Assembly: GCA_046046915.1 (NCBI GenBank)
Contig: JBJOIT010000002.1
Location: 1 to 64,000 of the forward strand
Source: JBEEJZ01 sp046046915
Lineage (GTDB): Bacteria > Pseudomonadota > Gammaproteobacteria > Burkholderiales > Burkholderiaceae_C
DNA: 64,000 nt
Direction of reading: 5' to 3'
Position numbers and translations under genes: made by a program. The notes under the pieces were generated by a model. The model saw only the letters and a list, made by a program, of their open reading frames with translations. It did no database searches and had not been told where the DNA came from. How positions within the stretch are numbered: the stretch's first letter is position 1; the number at the start of each line of letters is the position of its first letter. Shown one piece after another: positions 29,985 to 37,905 of the stretch.

Positions 29985-31574
29985 ATGATCAAAAAATTCA
30001 TCGATAAATTGCTGGGCAAGACCAGCGCCTCCCTGACACGCAGCTCCAAAAACAAATTTGGCAAACGCGTCGACATTTCGGTGGCCGAGCACGGCATCGA
30101 TCCCAATCTGGTGGACGAGCGCGCCATCAACGTGGTGCGTACTTTGCAAAATGCTGGGTATGAGGCCTTTGTGGTGGGTGGCGCTGTGCGTGACCTGCTA
30201 GTAGGACTGCGCCCCAAGGACTTTGATGTGGCTACCAATGCCACACCCGAGCAGGTCAAAGGCCTGTTTCGTCGGGCCTTCATCATTGGCCGGCGCTTTC
30301 GTATCGTGCACGTGGTGTACGGACGTGGGCGCGAGCACGAGGTGATCGAAGTTTCGACCTTTCGGGCTTACCTAGACAACGCCGCAGCGGAGCAGGTGGC
30401 TGGCAACGAGCGCACCAGCAAGAGCGAGCTGGCCAACATGAAGCATGCCGTGGACAGCAGCGGGCGCGTGCTGCGTGACAACGTGTGGGGCCCGCAAGAA
30501 GAAGACGCCGTGCGCCGCGACTTCACCATCAATGCCATGTACTACGACCCGCAAACCCAGGTGGTGGTCGATTACCACGGCGGTCTGAAGGATGTCAAAA
30601 ACCGGATCATCCGCATGATTGGCGACCCGGCCGCCCGCTACCGCGAAGACCCGGTGCGCATCATTCGCGCGGTGCGCTTTGCGGCCAAACTCAGCCCACT
30701 GGGCTTTAAGCTCGAACCCAAGACGGCATCCCCTTTGGTCAAGTCACAGGAGTTGCTGGCCGATGTGCCGCAAAGCCGTCTGTTCGACGAAATGCTCAAG
30801 CTGCTGCAAACCGGTCATGCGCTTGCCTCGATTGCTCAGCTCAAAGCACTTGGCCTGGCGCGCGGCATATACCCCTTGCTGGATGTGGTGGTCGAGCGCG
30901 CCGAACAGCCTTTTGTGAATGCTGCCCTGAAAGACACCGATCGCCGGGTGGGTGAGGGCAAGCCTGTGGCGCCAAGTTTCTTGCTGGCCTGCGTGCTGTG
31001 GGCTGACGTGCGTGATGGGTGGGCGCAGCGAGTTGCGCAACGTGTGCCACCCCATCCTGCGCTGCAAGAAGCGATCGATGAGGTTTTCCATGCGCGCATC
31101 GGCGACGTATCTGGCGGTGGCCGCCTGGCTGGTGACATGCGTGAAATCTGGTTGATGCAGCCCCGCTTTGACAAACGCGTGGGCAGCTCACCGTTCGGCA
31201 TGGTTGAGCAGCCGCGCTTCAGGGCTTCTTTTGACTTCATGCGTTTGCGTGCCGACGTGGGTGAAATTGATGTGGTGCTGGCGGACTGGTGGCAGGAGTT
31301 CAGCATGGCCAACGACAACCTGCGCCAGGATATGGTGGACCAGGTGCGCGCCGAGCAGCAAAAGCGGCCCCGCGTGCACCGTGTGGCCAAGGTGGCGCCT
31401 GTGTTGGGTGTAGAGGGTGGCACCGAGTCATCGCCCGGCCCAGCGCCGGTCATCGATGCCGATGGCGCAGAGGCCGCACCCAAGAAACGCCGCCGTCGTC
31501 GCCGCTCCGCAGGTGCTCGCGAAGGTGCCTCTTCCGATGGCACAGGTGCGGCGCCCTCAGACGGCGTGGTTTGA
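29985..31574 (+). CDS. pcnB: Poly(A) polymerase I
   Basis: Adds 3' poly(A) tails to RNAs and so speeds their decay. The 529-aa class II nucleotidyltransferase has the signature FVVGGAVRDLLVGLRPKDFD with DVA acidic residues, then GRRFRIVHVVYG and AVRRDFTINAMYYDP, and the RNA-binding RYREDPVRIIRAVRFAAKL. The C-terminus is a highly basic tail (PKKRRRRRRSAG) typical of bacterial pcnB. The ATG at 29985 starts MIKKFIDKLL; a TTG seven codons earlier is an alternative. folK follows with overlap. Confidence 0.95.
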   Translation: MIKKFIDKLLGKTSASLTRSSKNKFGKRVDISVAEHGIDPNLVDERAINVVRTLQNAGYEAFVVGGAVRDLLVGLRPKDFDVATNATPEQVKGLFRRAFIIGRRFRIVHVVYGRGREHEVIEVSTFRAYLDNAAAEQVAGNERTSKSELANMKHAVDSSGRVLRDNVWGPQEEDAVRRDFTINAMYYDPQTQVVVDYHGGLKDVKNRIIRMIGDPAARYREDPVRIIRAVRFAAKLSPLGFKLEPKTASPLVKSQELLADVPQSRLFDEMLKLLQTGHALASIAQLKALGLARGIYPLLDVVVERAEQPFVNAALKDTDRRVGEGKPVAPSFLLACVLWADVRDGWAQRVAQRVPPHPALQEAIDEVFHARIGDVSGGGRLAGDMREIWLMQPRFDKRVGSSPFGMVEQPRFRASFDFMRLRADVGEIDVVLADWWQEFSMANDNLRQDMVDQVRAEQQKRPRVHRVAKVAPVLGVEGGTESSPGPAPVIDADGAEAAPKKRRRRRRSAGAREGASSDGTGAAPSDGVV

Positions 31575-32071
31575 CGACCCATCCAACAGCATCGCTCACG
31601 CCCGAGCCCGTGCTTGTCTACGTCGCCTTGGGTGCCAACCTGGGCCACGCCCAGCTGGCCGTTTGCCAGGCCATGGATGATCTCGATGCAGCCTCCCACA
31701 CACGGGTGTTGCGTCGTTCGTCCTGTTATGCCACGGCGCCAGTTGATGCCACCGGGCCCGATTTCATCAACGCCGTGGTGCAGTTAGAGACCACTTTGGG
31801 TCCGCTGCAGTTCTTGTCGTGGCTGCAGTCTATTGAAAACCTTGCCGGGCGCGAGCGGCCCTACCGCAACGCCCCGCGCACACTCGATCTGGATATTTTG
31901 CTTTGGGGTGATCAGCACATCGCCACACCCAGCCTCATGGTGCCGCATCCGCGCATGTGGGAACGCGCTTTTGTGCTCGTACCCTTGGCCGAAATTGACT
32001 CCGCGCAGGTGCCAGTCGCCGCCCTACAGGCGGTGCAGGACCAGGCCATCCGTCGTCTGGACGTGACATAA
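31571..32071 (+). CDS. folK: 2-amino-4-hydroxy-6-hydroxymethyldihydropteridine pyrophosphokinase
   Basis: HPPK transfers pyrophosphate from ATP to the pterin in folate synthesis. The core begins VYVALGANLGHAQ and contains the PROSITE-like signature RNAPRTLDLDILLW, with PHPRMWERAFVLVPLAEI after it. No ATG lies at the right place: I use TTG at 31571, which overlaps the pcnB stop (TTGA) and gives 166 aa; GTG at 31610 would give 153 aa. E. coli FolK is 159 aa, so either fits. The open frame continues far upstream inside pcnB but is not real there. Confidence 0.9.
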   Translation: MTTHPTASLTPEPVLVYVALGANLGHAQLAVCQAMDDLDAASHTRVLRRSSCYATAPVDATGPDFINAVVQLETTLGPLQFLSWLQSIENLAGRERPYRNAPRTLDLDILLWGDQHIATPSLMVPHPRMWERAFVLVPLAEIDSAQVPVAALQAVQDQAIRRLDVT

Positions 32072-32090
32072 ATAGCTGGGGTAAGCCGCC

Positions 32091-33029
32091 ATGAACATCC
32101 CAAGCCAAAGAAACACGCTGCCTGAAGGCGCTGGCGCCAAACTTCCGGTCGGTTTGGTGGGCATCGGCAACATGGGTTTTGCCATGATGCAGCGCCTGCT
32201 TCAGCAGGGTTGGCCAGTGCATGTGTTCGATATTGACTGCGAGCGCATGCAGGCCGCAAAAGCCCTGGGTGCCTCAGCAGCAGTTCATGCGGCTGAGGTG
32301 GCTGTGCATTGCCGGCATGTGCTGGTGGCCGTGGTCGATGCGCAGCAAACGGAGGCGGTGCTGGCCGGACCTGAGGGTCTCTACGCATCGGCGCGCAAGG
32401 GAGATGTGATTTATCTGTGCCCGACGCTCAGCCCTGTTGATGTGGAGCATGCCGCCGCGCAATGCCTTGCCCGGGGCGTCCATCTGGTCGATGCGCCCAT
32501 GTCGGGAGGTCCTTTGCGTGCGCAACAGGGTTTGATGAGTCTCATGCTTGCAGCCCCCCGAACGGTGTTGCAAGCTGAGGCGGCCTTGCTGCAAGACCTG
32601 GCACAACAGCGCTTTGTGATCAGCGAGAAACCTGGGGACGCGGCGCGCACCAAACTCATCAATAACCTCCTAGCAGCGATCAACTTGGCAGGTGCCAGTG
32701 AGGTACTGGCCTTGGCCCAGCAGTGGGGGCTGGATGCGTCCGGCACCCTTGATGTCATCGAGGCCAGCAGCGGCCAAAGCTGGATCGGCAGCGACCGCCT
32801 GCGTCGTGCGCTCGATGGCGACTTTGCACCGCGTGCCCGTACCACCTTGTTGGCCAAAGACAGCCGTCTTGCGCTGGAAACCTGTACCAGCATGAACCTG
32901 CCGGTTCCTGCCCTGGGTGGGCTTGCCGCACGGTGTTTTGCAGCCGCCTGCGCAGCTGGATACGCGCATCTGGACGACGCCAGCCTCTTTTTGGAGGCTG
33001 GGGGCCAAGCAAGTGTCATGCCGGATTAA
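32091..33029 (+). CDS. NAD(P)-dependent beta-hydroxyacid dehydrogenase (3-HIBADH family)
   Basis: A 312-aa oxidoreductase with the N-terminal Rossmann motif GLVGIGNMGFAMMQRLL, the substrate-binding DAPMSGGPLRAQQG, and the catalytic lysine helix ARTKLINNLLAAINLAGASE. Family members oxidise 3-hydroxyisobutyrate or reduce tartronate/succinic semialdehydes; the substrate cannot be told. A DLSPxxP-like STLSP segment appears as LCPTLSPVDV. It is 19 nt after folK, and its end overlaps the convergent vapC by 4 nt. Confidence 0.88.
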   Translation: MNIPSQRNTLPEGAGAKLPVGLVGIGNMGFAMMQRLLQQGWPVHVFDIDCERMQAAKALGASAAVHAAEVAVHCRHVLVAVVDAQQTEAVLAGPEGLYASARKGDVIYLCPTLSPVDVEHAAAQCLARGVHLVDAPMSGGPLRAQQGLMSLMLAAPRTVLQAEAALLQDLAQQRFVISEKPGDAARTKLINNLLAAINLAGASEVLALAQQWGLDASGTLDVIEASSGQSWIGSDRLRRALDGDFAPRARTTLLAKDSRLALETCTSMNLPVPALGGLAARCFAAACAAGYAHLDDASLFLEAGGQASVMPD

Positions 33030-33433
33030 GCCACCGCCCAGTTTTCGAGCTGCAAAAACTCCACCCTTTCGAATTCCCAAAGATTGTTGGTCACCAAGGT
33101 GAGGCCCTCACTTCGGGTGTGCGCGGCGATGTGTAGGTCATTAACGCCTATGGTCTGGCCGCGTTTCTCGAGTGTGCTGCGTATGTTGCCGTAATGCTGG
33201 GCCGCCTTTGCGCCATAGGGCAAAACTTCCAATCGGGAGCAAAAATCTTCAACGACGCGCAGGGACCGCGTTGGCGCATTGCTTTTTTCAGCGCCATGAA
33301 GAAGTTCAGCCAAAGTGACTGCCGATATGCACATATGGCCTGCATGCTGGTTAAACAGTTGCAGCGCCGAAATCGGTTTGTTCTTGATCACATAGATGAC
33401 GATGTTGGTGTCCAGCAGGTAGCGCAGCATCAA
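33026..33433 (-). CDS. vapC: VapC-type PIN-domain toxin
   Basis: A 135-aa PIN-domain ribonuclease, probably cleaving initiator tRNA as known for enteric VapC. Acidic metal ligands are Asp8 in LRYLLDTNIVIY, Glu in AVTLAELLHGAEKS and Asp in IGVNDLHIAAHT. Its start overlaps vapB by 4 nt (ATGA), the usual antitoxin-first layout. Its 3' end overlaps the convergent dehydrogenase. The pair is the only clear accessory module in the window. Confidence 0.92.
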   Translation of the reverse strand: MMLRYLLDTNIVIYVIKNKPISALQLFNQHAGHMCISAVTLAELLHGAEKSNAPTRSLRVVEDFCSRLEVLPYGAKAAQHYGNIRSTLEKRGQTIGVNDLHIAAHTRSEGLTLVTNNLWEFERVEFLQLENWAVA

Positions 33434-33663
33434 AAGGCCTCGCGCTCTGCCTGCACCTGGCTGGCCCGGTCACCCAGAAAGTCGTCGGCCACCCGCTCAT
33501 CGTCCTGAAAAAAGCTGTCCCAAGTGTGGCCCAGGGGCGCAATGATGCGTTCGCATCCGCGCGCACGCACATCGACCCGTTTGACCCCTTCAGGCAAACG
33601 CAACTCGGCAGGCAGGCGTATGGCTTGGCTGCGGTTGTTTGTAAATACAGTGGTCGCAGTCAT
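33430..33663 (-). CDS. vapB: VapB-type antitoxin (SpoVT/AbrB fold)
   Basis: A 77-aa antitoxin: an N-terminal swapped-hairpin DNA-binding part (TATTVFTNNRSQAIRLPAEL) and a C-terminal helical tail rich in acidic residues (SFFQDDERVADDFL) that should wrap VapC. The ATG at 33661-33663 has an AGGAG ribosome binding site; an upstream in-frame extension of 11 codons is unsupported. It probably represses its own promoter. Confidence 0.92.
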   Translation of the reverse strand: MTATTVFTNNRSQAIRLPAELRLPEGVKRVDVRARGCERIIAPLGHTWDSFFQDDERVADDFLGDRASQVQAEREAF

Positions 33664-33695
33664 GAGCTGGCTCCTGGTGCAGATGGGATATGGCA

Positions 33696-33703
33696 ATTGT
33701 ATA
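33696..33703 (-). promoter_or_regulatory. Probable vapBC promoter -10
   Basis: The minus strand reads TATACAAT in an AT-rich GGCTATATACAATTGCC context, 32 nt before the vapB ATG and upstream of its AGGAG site. The half-symmetric GGC...GCC around it could be the VapBC autorepressor site. Confidence 0.4.
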
Positions 33704-33760
33704 TAGCCTTCTCGCTATTTGCCTTGTTTCCAAGTCTCGGCCAATGCCTGCAGGCTCCAC

Positions 33761-34216
33761 TTAAGCCAGCTCAGCAATCAACTCAATCTCCACGCATGCA
33801 CCCATGGGGATTTGGGCTACGCCAAAGGCGCTGCGGGCGTGGGCGCCCTTATCGCCAAACACCTGGCCGATCAGCTCGCTGGCGCCATTGGTGACCAGGT
33901 GCTGCTCGGTGAAGTCACCCGTAGAGTTGACCAGCGACATCAGTTTGACGATGCGTTTGACACGGTTCAGATCGCCCACGGCGGCGTGCAAGGTGCCCAT
34001 CAGGTCAATGGCAATGGCGCGGGCGGCTAATTTGCCTTCGTCGGTGCCCATCGTTTTGCCCAGTTGGCCCACCCAGGGTTTGCCATCTTGCTTGGCGATG
34101 TGGCCACTCAAAAAAACCAGGTTGCCGGTTTGTACAAATGGCACGTATGCGGCGGCGGGCACGGCCACCGGGGGCAGGGTGATGTTCAGGCTGGCGAGTT
34201 GGTCGTAAATGTTCAT
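33761..34216 (-). CDS. RidA family protein (YjgF/UK114)
   Basis: A 151-aa trimeric RidA-type protein; the best known members hydrolyse reactive enamine/imine intermediates. Sequence features are LVFLSGHIAKQDGKPWVGQLG, ALA-type helix KLAARAIAIDLMGTLHAAVGDLNRV and the C-terminal GVAQIPMGACVEIELIAEL, where an Arg normally found in FGVxxLPxxxxVE is in the ARSAFG segment. The start overlaps the transglutaminase gene stop by 4 nt, so it is co-translated with that gene. Confidence 0.9.
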   Translation of the reverse strand: MNIYDQLASLNITLPPVAVPAAAYVPFVQTGNLVFLSGHIAKQDGKPWVGQLGKTMGTDEGKLAARAIAIDLMGTLHAAVGDLNRVKRIVKLMSLVNSTGDFTEQHLVTNGASELIGQVFGDKGAHARSAFGVAQIPMGACVEIELIAELA

Positions 34217-35172
34217 GATGACGGAGTATTGAAAATTATTGGGGAAAAATTTTGGGACTGAGATTGTGACTGCCCCAGCGGTGCCACGGTCACGCCTACC
34301 GTCAAGGTGTGGCTGGCACCACCATGGATAACGCCGCGCATGGGTGACACATCCGAAAAGTCGCGGCCAGTGGCCAGTGTCACGTAGTCTTCGCCCGGCG
34401 ATCCCCAGCCGTCGCGGTTGTTGGTAGGGTCAAAGTCCAGCCAACGATGGGCGGGTGGCAGGTCGGTGAGGTCTGGCATGTACACCGAGACCCAGGCGTG
34501 CGAGGCATCGCTGCCCACCAGCCGGGCTTGGCCGGGTGGGGGCTGGGTCAACAGATAACCGCTCACGTACCGGGCCGGCAAACCGAGGGCACGCAGGCAG
34601 GCAATCATGATGTGTGCGAAGTCCTGGCACACACCTTTGCGTTGTGCCAAGGCTTGCAATGCTGGCGTGTTGATTTGCGTGCTTTGGCTTTCGTAGGTGA
34701 AGTCAGTGTGGATGCGCCGCATCAGGTCGCGCGCAGCCACTGCCAATGGCACGCCCTCCTTGAAGCTAGGGCGTGCGTAGGCGGCAAAGTCGCCGTGCCT
34801 GGGCACATAGGGCGAAGCAAATACGAAATCTGCAGCTGAGTCATAACGCGAGCCAGCCTGGTATCTGAACTGATCGCGCACGCGGTCCCAGCGGATGGTG
34901 CTGTCGGGGCGGCTGACGGCACAGGTTTCCACCCAGCTTTGTGAGGTCACCCGCAGCTCGGTGTGCGCGTTTTGCAGGCAGAAAAAATGGCGTGTGTTGC
35001 CGTAAACATCTTGCGCTGCGATCTGATGGGCCGGCTCGGGTTCGATCTTGAGCTCGTAGCCCAGCAGCGCCTGGGTAGGCAAGACGACCGGCTGCAAGTA
35101 GCACATGTGCTGGGCGTTGTCGACCGCCGGTGCGTAGTCGTAACAGGTCTCGTGGGTGATCGTGAGCTGCAT
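34213..35172 (-). CDS. Transglutaminase-like cysteine protein
   Basis: A 319-aa protein with the bacterial transglutaminase N-terminal beta domain (residues 1-90) and a transglutaminase core. The triad is Cys182 in RKGVCQDFAH, His225 in SDASHAWVSVY and Asp248 in WLDFDPTNN. There is no signal peptide. Family members may be peptidases or amide-forming enzymes. The ATG at 35170-35172 overlaps the end of the upstream ATP-grasp/alpha-E gene; the stop overlaps ridA. It is the third gene of the DUF2126-led set. Confidence 0.9.
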   Translation of the reverse strand: MQLTITHETCYDYAPAVDNAQHMCYLQPVVLPTQALLGYELKIEPEPAHQIAAQDVYGNTRHFFCLQNAHTELRVTSQSWVETCAVSRPDSTIRWDRVRDQFRYQAGSRYDSAADFVFASPYVPRHGDFAAYARPSFKEGVPLAVAARDLMRRIHTDFTYESQSTQINTPALQALAQRKGVCQDFAHIMIACLRALGLPARYVSGYLLTQPPPGQARLVGSDASHAWVSVYMPDLTDLPPAHRWLDFDPTNNRDGWGSPGEDYVTLATGRDFSDVSPMRGVIHGGASHTLTVGVTVAPLGQSQSQSQNFSPIIFNTPSS

Positions 35173-37841
35173 CAGGCGCCCAGACTCTGACCGGCATCGC
35201 CGGAGTGGGTGAAGTAGGTGGCGCCAATGTCCTCTGATACCCGGTACGCCGCTTCGCCACAAGCCAGCATCAGGCCCTGCAAGGCGTCAAAGCTGTGCGC
35301 CGGTCCGCCATCGCACAAGGACTCTAGTCGCCAGCTGTTGGGGTCCGGAACACTGTGGGACAGGGCGCACAGTTCGTTGGGGGCGCAGCCTGCCAGTTTG
35401 GCCAGGCGGCCTCGCAGGGTTTGTGCGACCCAGCCCAAGGCGCGGGGGTTGTCCCGGTCCAGCACCAGCAGGTCGATCAGAGCGGCAAGGTCACGGCTTT
35501 GCTGATACTGGGCGTGGAAGGTGATGGCGCTGTCAAACAGGGACAGCATGGCCTCGAATCCGCCGCTTTCGAAGATGGAACCGGCGTCAACGCCCGCCTT
35601 GAGCGAGGCCGATAAAAAGCCCAGTCGCTCCACGTGCCGCCCAATGCTGAGCAAGCGCCAGCCATCGTCGCGGGTCATGCGGTCGGTTTGGGCGCCGGTG
35701 ATGGCTGCAAGATGGTTGCTGGCCTGCTTGAGCGCCGCCAGTGCCTCCATCGAAGAAAAGTCGCCGCTGGCCATGTGGGCGGCGCATCGCTCAAAAAACA
35801 GCTCCTCGGCCTTTTGCATCACGCTCCAGTGCTCTTGCGACAAGCGCTCGCGTACCGTGGCCCCTGCCAGGCGCACGGCACGCAGGTTGTAGCCCACGCT
35901 GGTGGCCTGATCGGTTCGCCCCAGGCTGGCGATGAGCGAGCGCTCAAACACCCTGCGCACTTGGGGTGACTGGGTCAGCACGGGCACGCCCGGCAGCACC
36001 AGGGTGTTGATTTGCGCCATGCGCCCCAACCATGCCATCAGAGACTCTGAAGATTGATCGTCACCGTGTAGGCTTTCGAGCGTGAGGCGCGCCAGGCGGA
36101 CCGTGTTTTCGGCGCGTTCGGTGTAACGGCCCAACCAGTAGAGGTTTTCTGCGGCGCGGCTGGTGACCAGACGCTTGCGCTGCTGCAGGTTGGAGGCGGT
36201 GAGTTTGGAGGGCAACAAGCTGGTCGGATCGACGTTTCCGTTAGTCATGACCCAGACATCAGCACTGCTGCCGCCGCGCTGCATGGAGGCAATGTCGCTC
36301 TCGCTGCCAGCGACGCGTGCCAGACCGCCTGGCAGAACTCGCCATGACTGCTCGCCATCGCACACGGCAAAAACCCTGAGAATGACCGATCGCTTGACCA
36401 GGCGACCCGCGGATGCCTCGCCCGATGCAGTGACGCCACCCGCGCCAGATCCACTCTGCCAGGTGGGTATGCGTGACGGGGGCAGGTAGGCTTGCAGGGT
36501 GTGGTCGTCGCTGTGCCGGGCAATGCGTCCCGCCCACTCGTCCGTTTCGCGTGCCCCTAGAGTGCGCCCCAGCACTGCTTCAAAACTGCCGTGCAATTGA
36601 GAGCCCGGGTAGGTGGGCTTGATGGCGCACTCATTCAAGCGAGGCAAGGCTGCCTGCATGGCGGTGTGTTCGCCACACCACCAGGTAGGCAGGGCGGGCA
36701 AACACAGCTCCTCGCCCAGCAGGCTGCGCGACAAGGCGGGCAGAAAGCCCAGCAATGCTGGCGATTCCAAAAACGCAGAGCCCGGTGAATTTGCCACGAG
36801 CAAATTGCCGGCGCGGATGGCCTGAACCAAACCAGGTACGCCCAGGGTGGAGTCAGGCCGCAGCTCAAGCGGATCAAGAAACTGGTCGTCCAGCCGTTTA
36901 AGCAGGCCGTGGATGGGCACCAGCCCACGCAGGGTTTTCAAAAACAGCCGCTGCTCGCGCACGATGAGGTCGCTGCCCTCCACCAAGGTCAGGCCCAGGT
37001 AGCGCGCCAAGTAGGCGTGCTCAAAATAGGTCTCGTTGTAAGGGCCGGGCGTGAGTAGGGCAATGTGTGCATCTTCCCCGGCCGGGCTGAGCCGCTTCAT
37101 GTTGTCGATGAGCGCGCGGTAAGTGCCGCCCAGGCGCTGTACCTGCAAGGTGGCGAAGGCATTGGGAAACAGGCGAGACACCGCCAGACGGTTTTCCAGC
37201 AGATAGCCCAGGCCAGACGGGGCTTGGGTGCGTTGCGACACCACCCACCAGTTGCCATCAGGGCCACGAGCCAGGTCAAACGCTGCAATGTGCAGGTGGG
37301 TGCCACCTACTGGTTTCACGCCATGGAGGGCGCGCAGATAACCAGGGTGCCCTTGCACCAGCGCCGGCGGCAACAGGCCTTGTTCCAACAGCTTTTGCGG
37401 GCCATACACATCGGCCATCACTTGATCAAGCAAGCGCACACGCTGACGGATGCCTGCCTCGATCTGCTTCCAGTTGTCTGACGTGACGATCAGCGGAAAC
37501 AGGTCCAGCGACCAGGGCCGCTGAGGGCCATCCTCGTCTGCGTAGACGTTGTAGGTGACGCCGTTGTCCCGAATCTGCCTTTGCAGGCTGGCGGCACGCT
37601 GGTCTAAGTCTCCCAGGCCATCGTCTTCTGAGAGCTTGAAGAACTGCTCCCAGGCCGCACTGGCACTTGCGTTCACGCCCGGAGGGCTGCTCGACAGCTC
37701 GTCGAAATGTCCCGCCGGTTCAGTGCCCGCAGACGTACTGGCGGCCTGCCCAGGCGCGCGTCTGGCTTGCACTTGTGCGTGACTCAGCACCGCCAAGGGG
37801 CGGGCTGTGTCAGGCAGAGGAGGGATGGGGTCAGCTTTCAC
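35172..37841 (-). CDS. Fused circularly permuted ATP-grasp and alpha-E protein
   Basis: An 889-aa fusion. Residues about 65-540 form a circularly permuted ATP-grasp domain (GVTYNVYADEDG, TQAPSGLGYLLENR, LLTPGPYNETYFEHAYLA, RPDSTLGVPGLVQAIRAGN, ECAIKPTYPGSQ). From about residue 575 an alpha-E domain begins with RAAENLYWLGRYTERAENT and runs to the end. ATP-grasp ligases of this type were predicted by comparative genomics to form peptide bonds; alpha-E is an all-helical partner of unknown activity. Both domains recur as separate genes at 44119-46588. It overlaps the next transglutaminase by 1 nt and follows the DUF2126 gene by 64 nt. Confidence 0.88.
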   Translation of the reverse strand: MKADPIPPLPDTARPLAVLSHAQVQARRAPGQAASTSAGTEPAGHFDELSSSPPGVNASASAAWEQFFKLSEDDGLGDLDQRAASLQRQIRDNGVTYNVYADEDGPQRPWSLDLFPLIVTSDNWKQIEAGIRQRVRLLDQVMADVYGPQKLLEQGLLPPALVQGHPGYLRALHGVKPVGGTHLHIAAFDLARGPDGNWWVVSQRTQAPSGLGYLLENRLAVSRLFPNAFATLQVQRLGGTYRALIDNMKRLSPAGEDAHIALLTPGPYNETYFEHAYLARYLGLTLVEGSDLIVREQRLFLKTLRGLVPIHGLLKRLDDQFLDPLELRPDSTLGVPGLVQAIRAGNLLVANSPGSAFLESPALLGFLPALSRSLLGEELCLPALPTWWCGEHTAMQAALPRLNECAIKPTYPGSQLHGSFEAVLGRTLGARETDEWAGRIARHSDDHTLQAYLPPSRIPTWQSGSGAGGVTASGEASAGRLVKRSVILRVFAVCDGEQSWRVLPGGLARVAGSESDIASMQRGGSSADVWVMTNGNVDPTSLLPSKLTASNLQQRKRLVTSRAAENLYWLGRYTERAENTVRLARLTLESLHGDDQSSESLMAWLGRMAQINTLVLPGVPVLTQSPQVRRVFERSLIASLGRTDQATSVGYNLRAVRLAGATVRERLSQEHWSVMQKAEELFFERCAAHMASGDFSSMEALAALKQASNHLAAITGAQTDRMTRDDGWRLLSIGRHVERLGFLSASLKAGVDAGSIFESGGFEAMLSLFDSAITFHAQYQQSRDLAALIDLLVLDRDNPRALGWVAQTLRGRLAKLAGCAPNELCALSHSVPDPNSWRLESLCDGGPAHSFDALQGLMLACGEAAYRVSEDIGATYFTHSGDAGQSLGA

Positions 37842-37905
37842 GGCCAGCGAGTATGCCGCAAAGAAAGACCCTCGACATTGTCAGAACATGTCAAAAAAAG
37901 CCGAA

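Noticed and set aside
31289..31570. N-terminal extension of the folK frame
   Set aside because: Lies inside pcnB, which is certain; sequence is Gly/Arg-rich shadow until the folK core.
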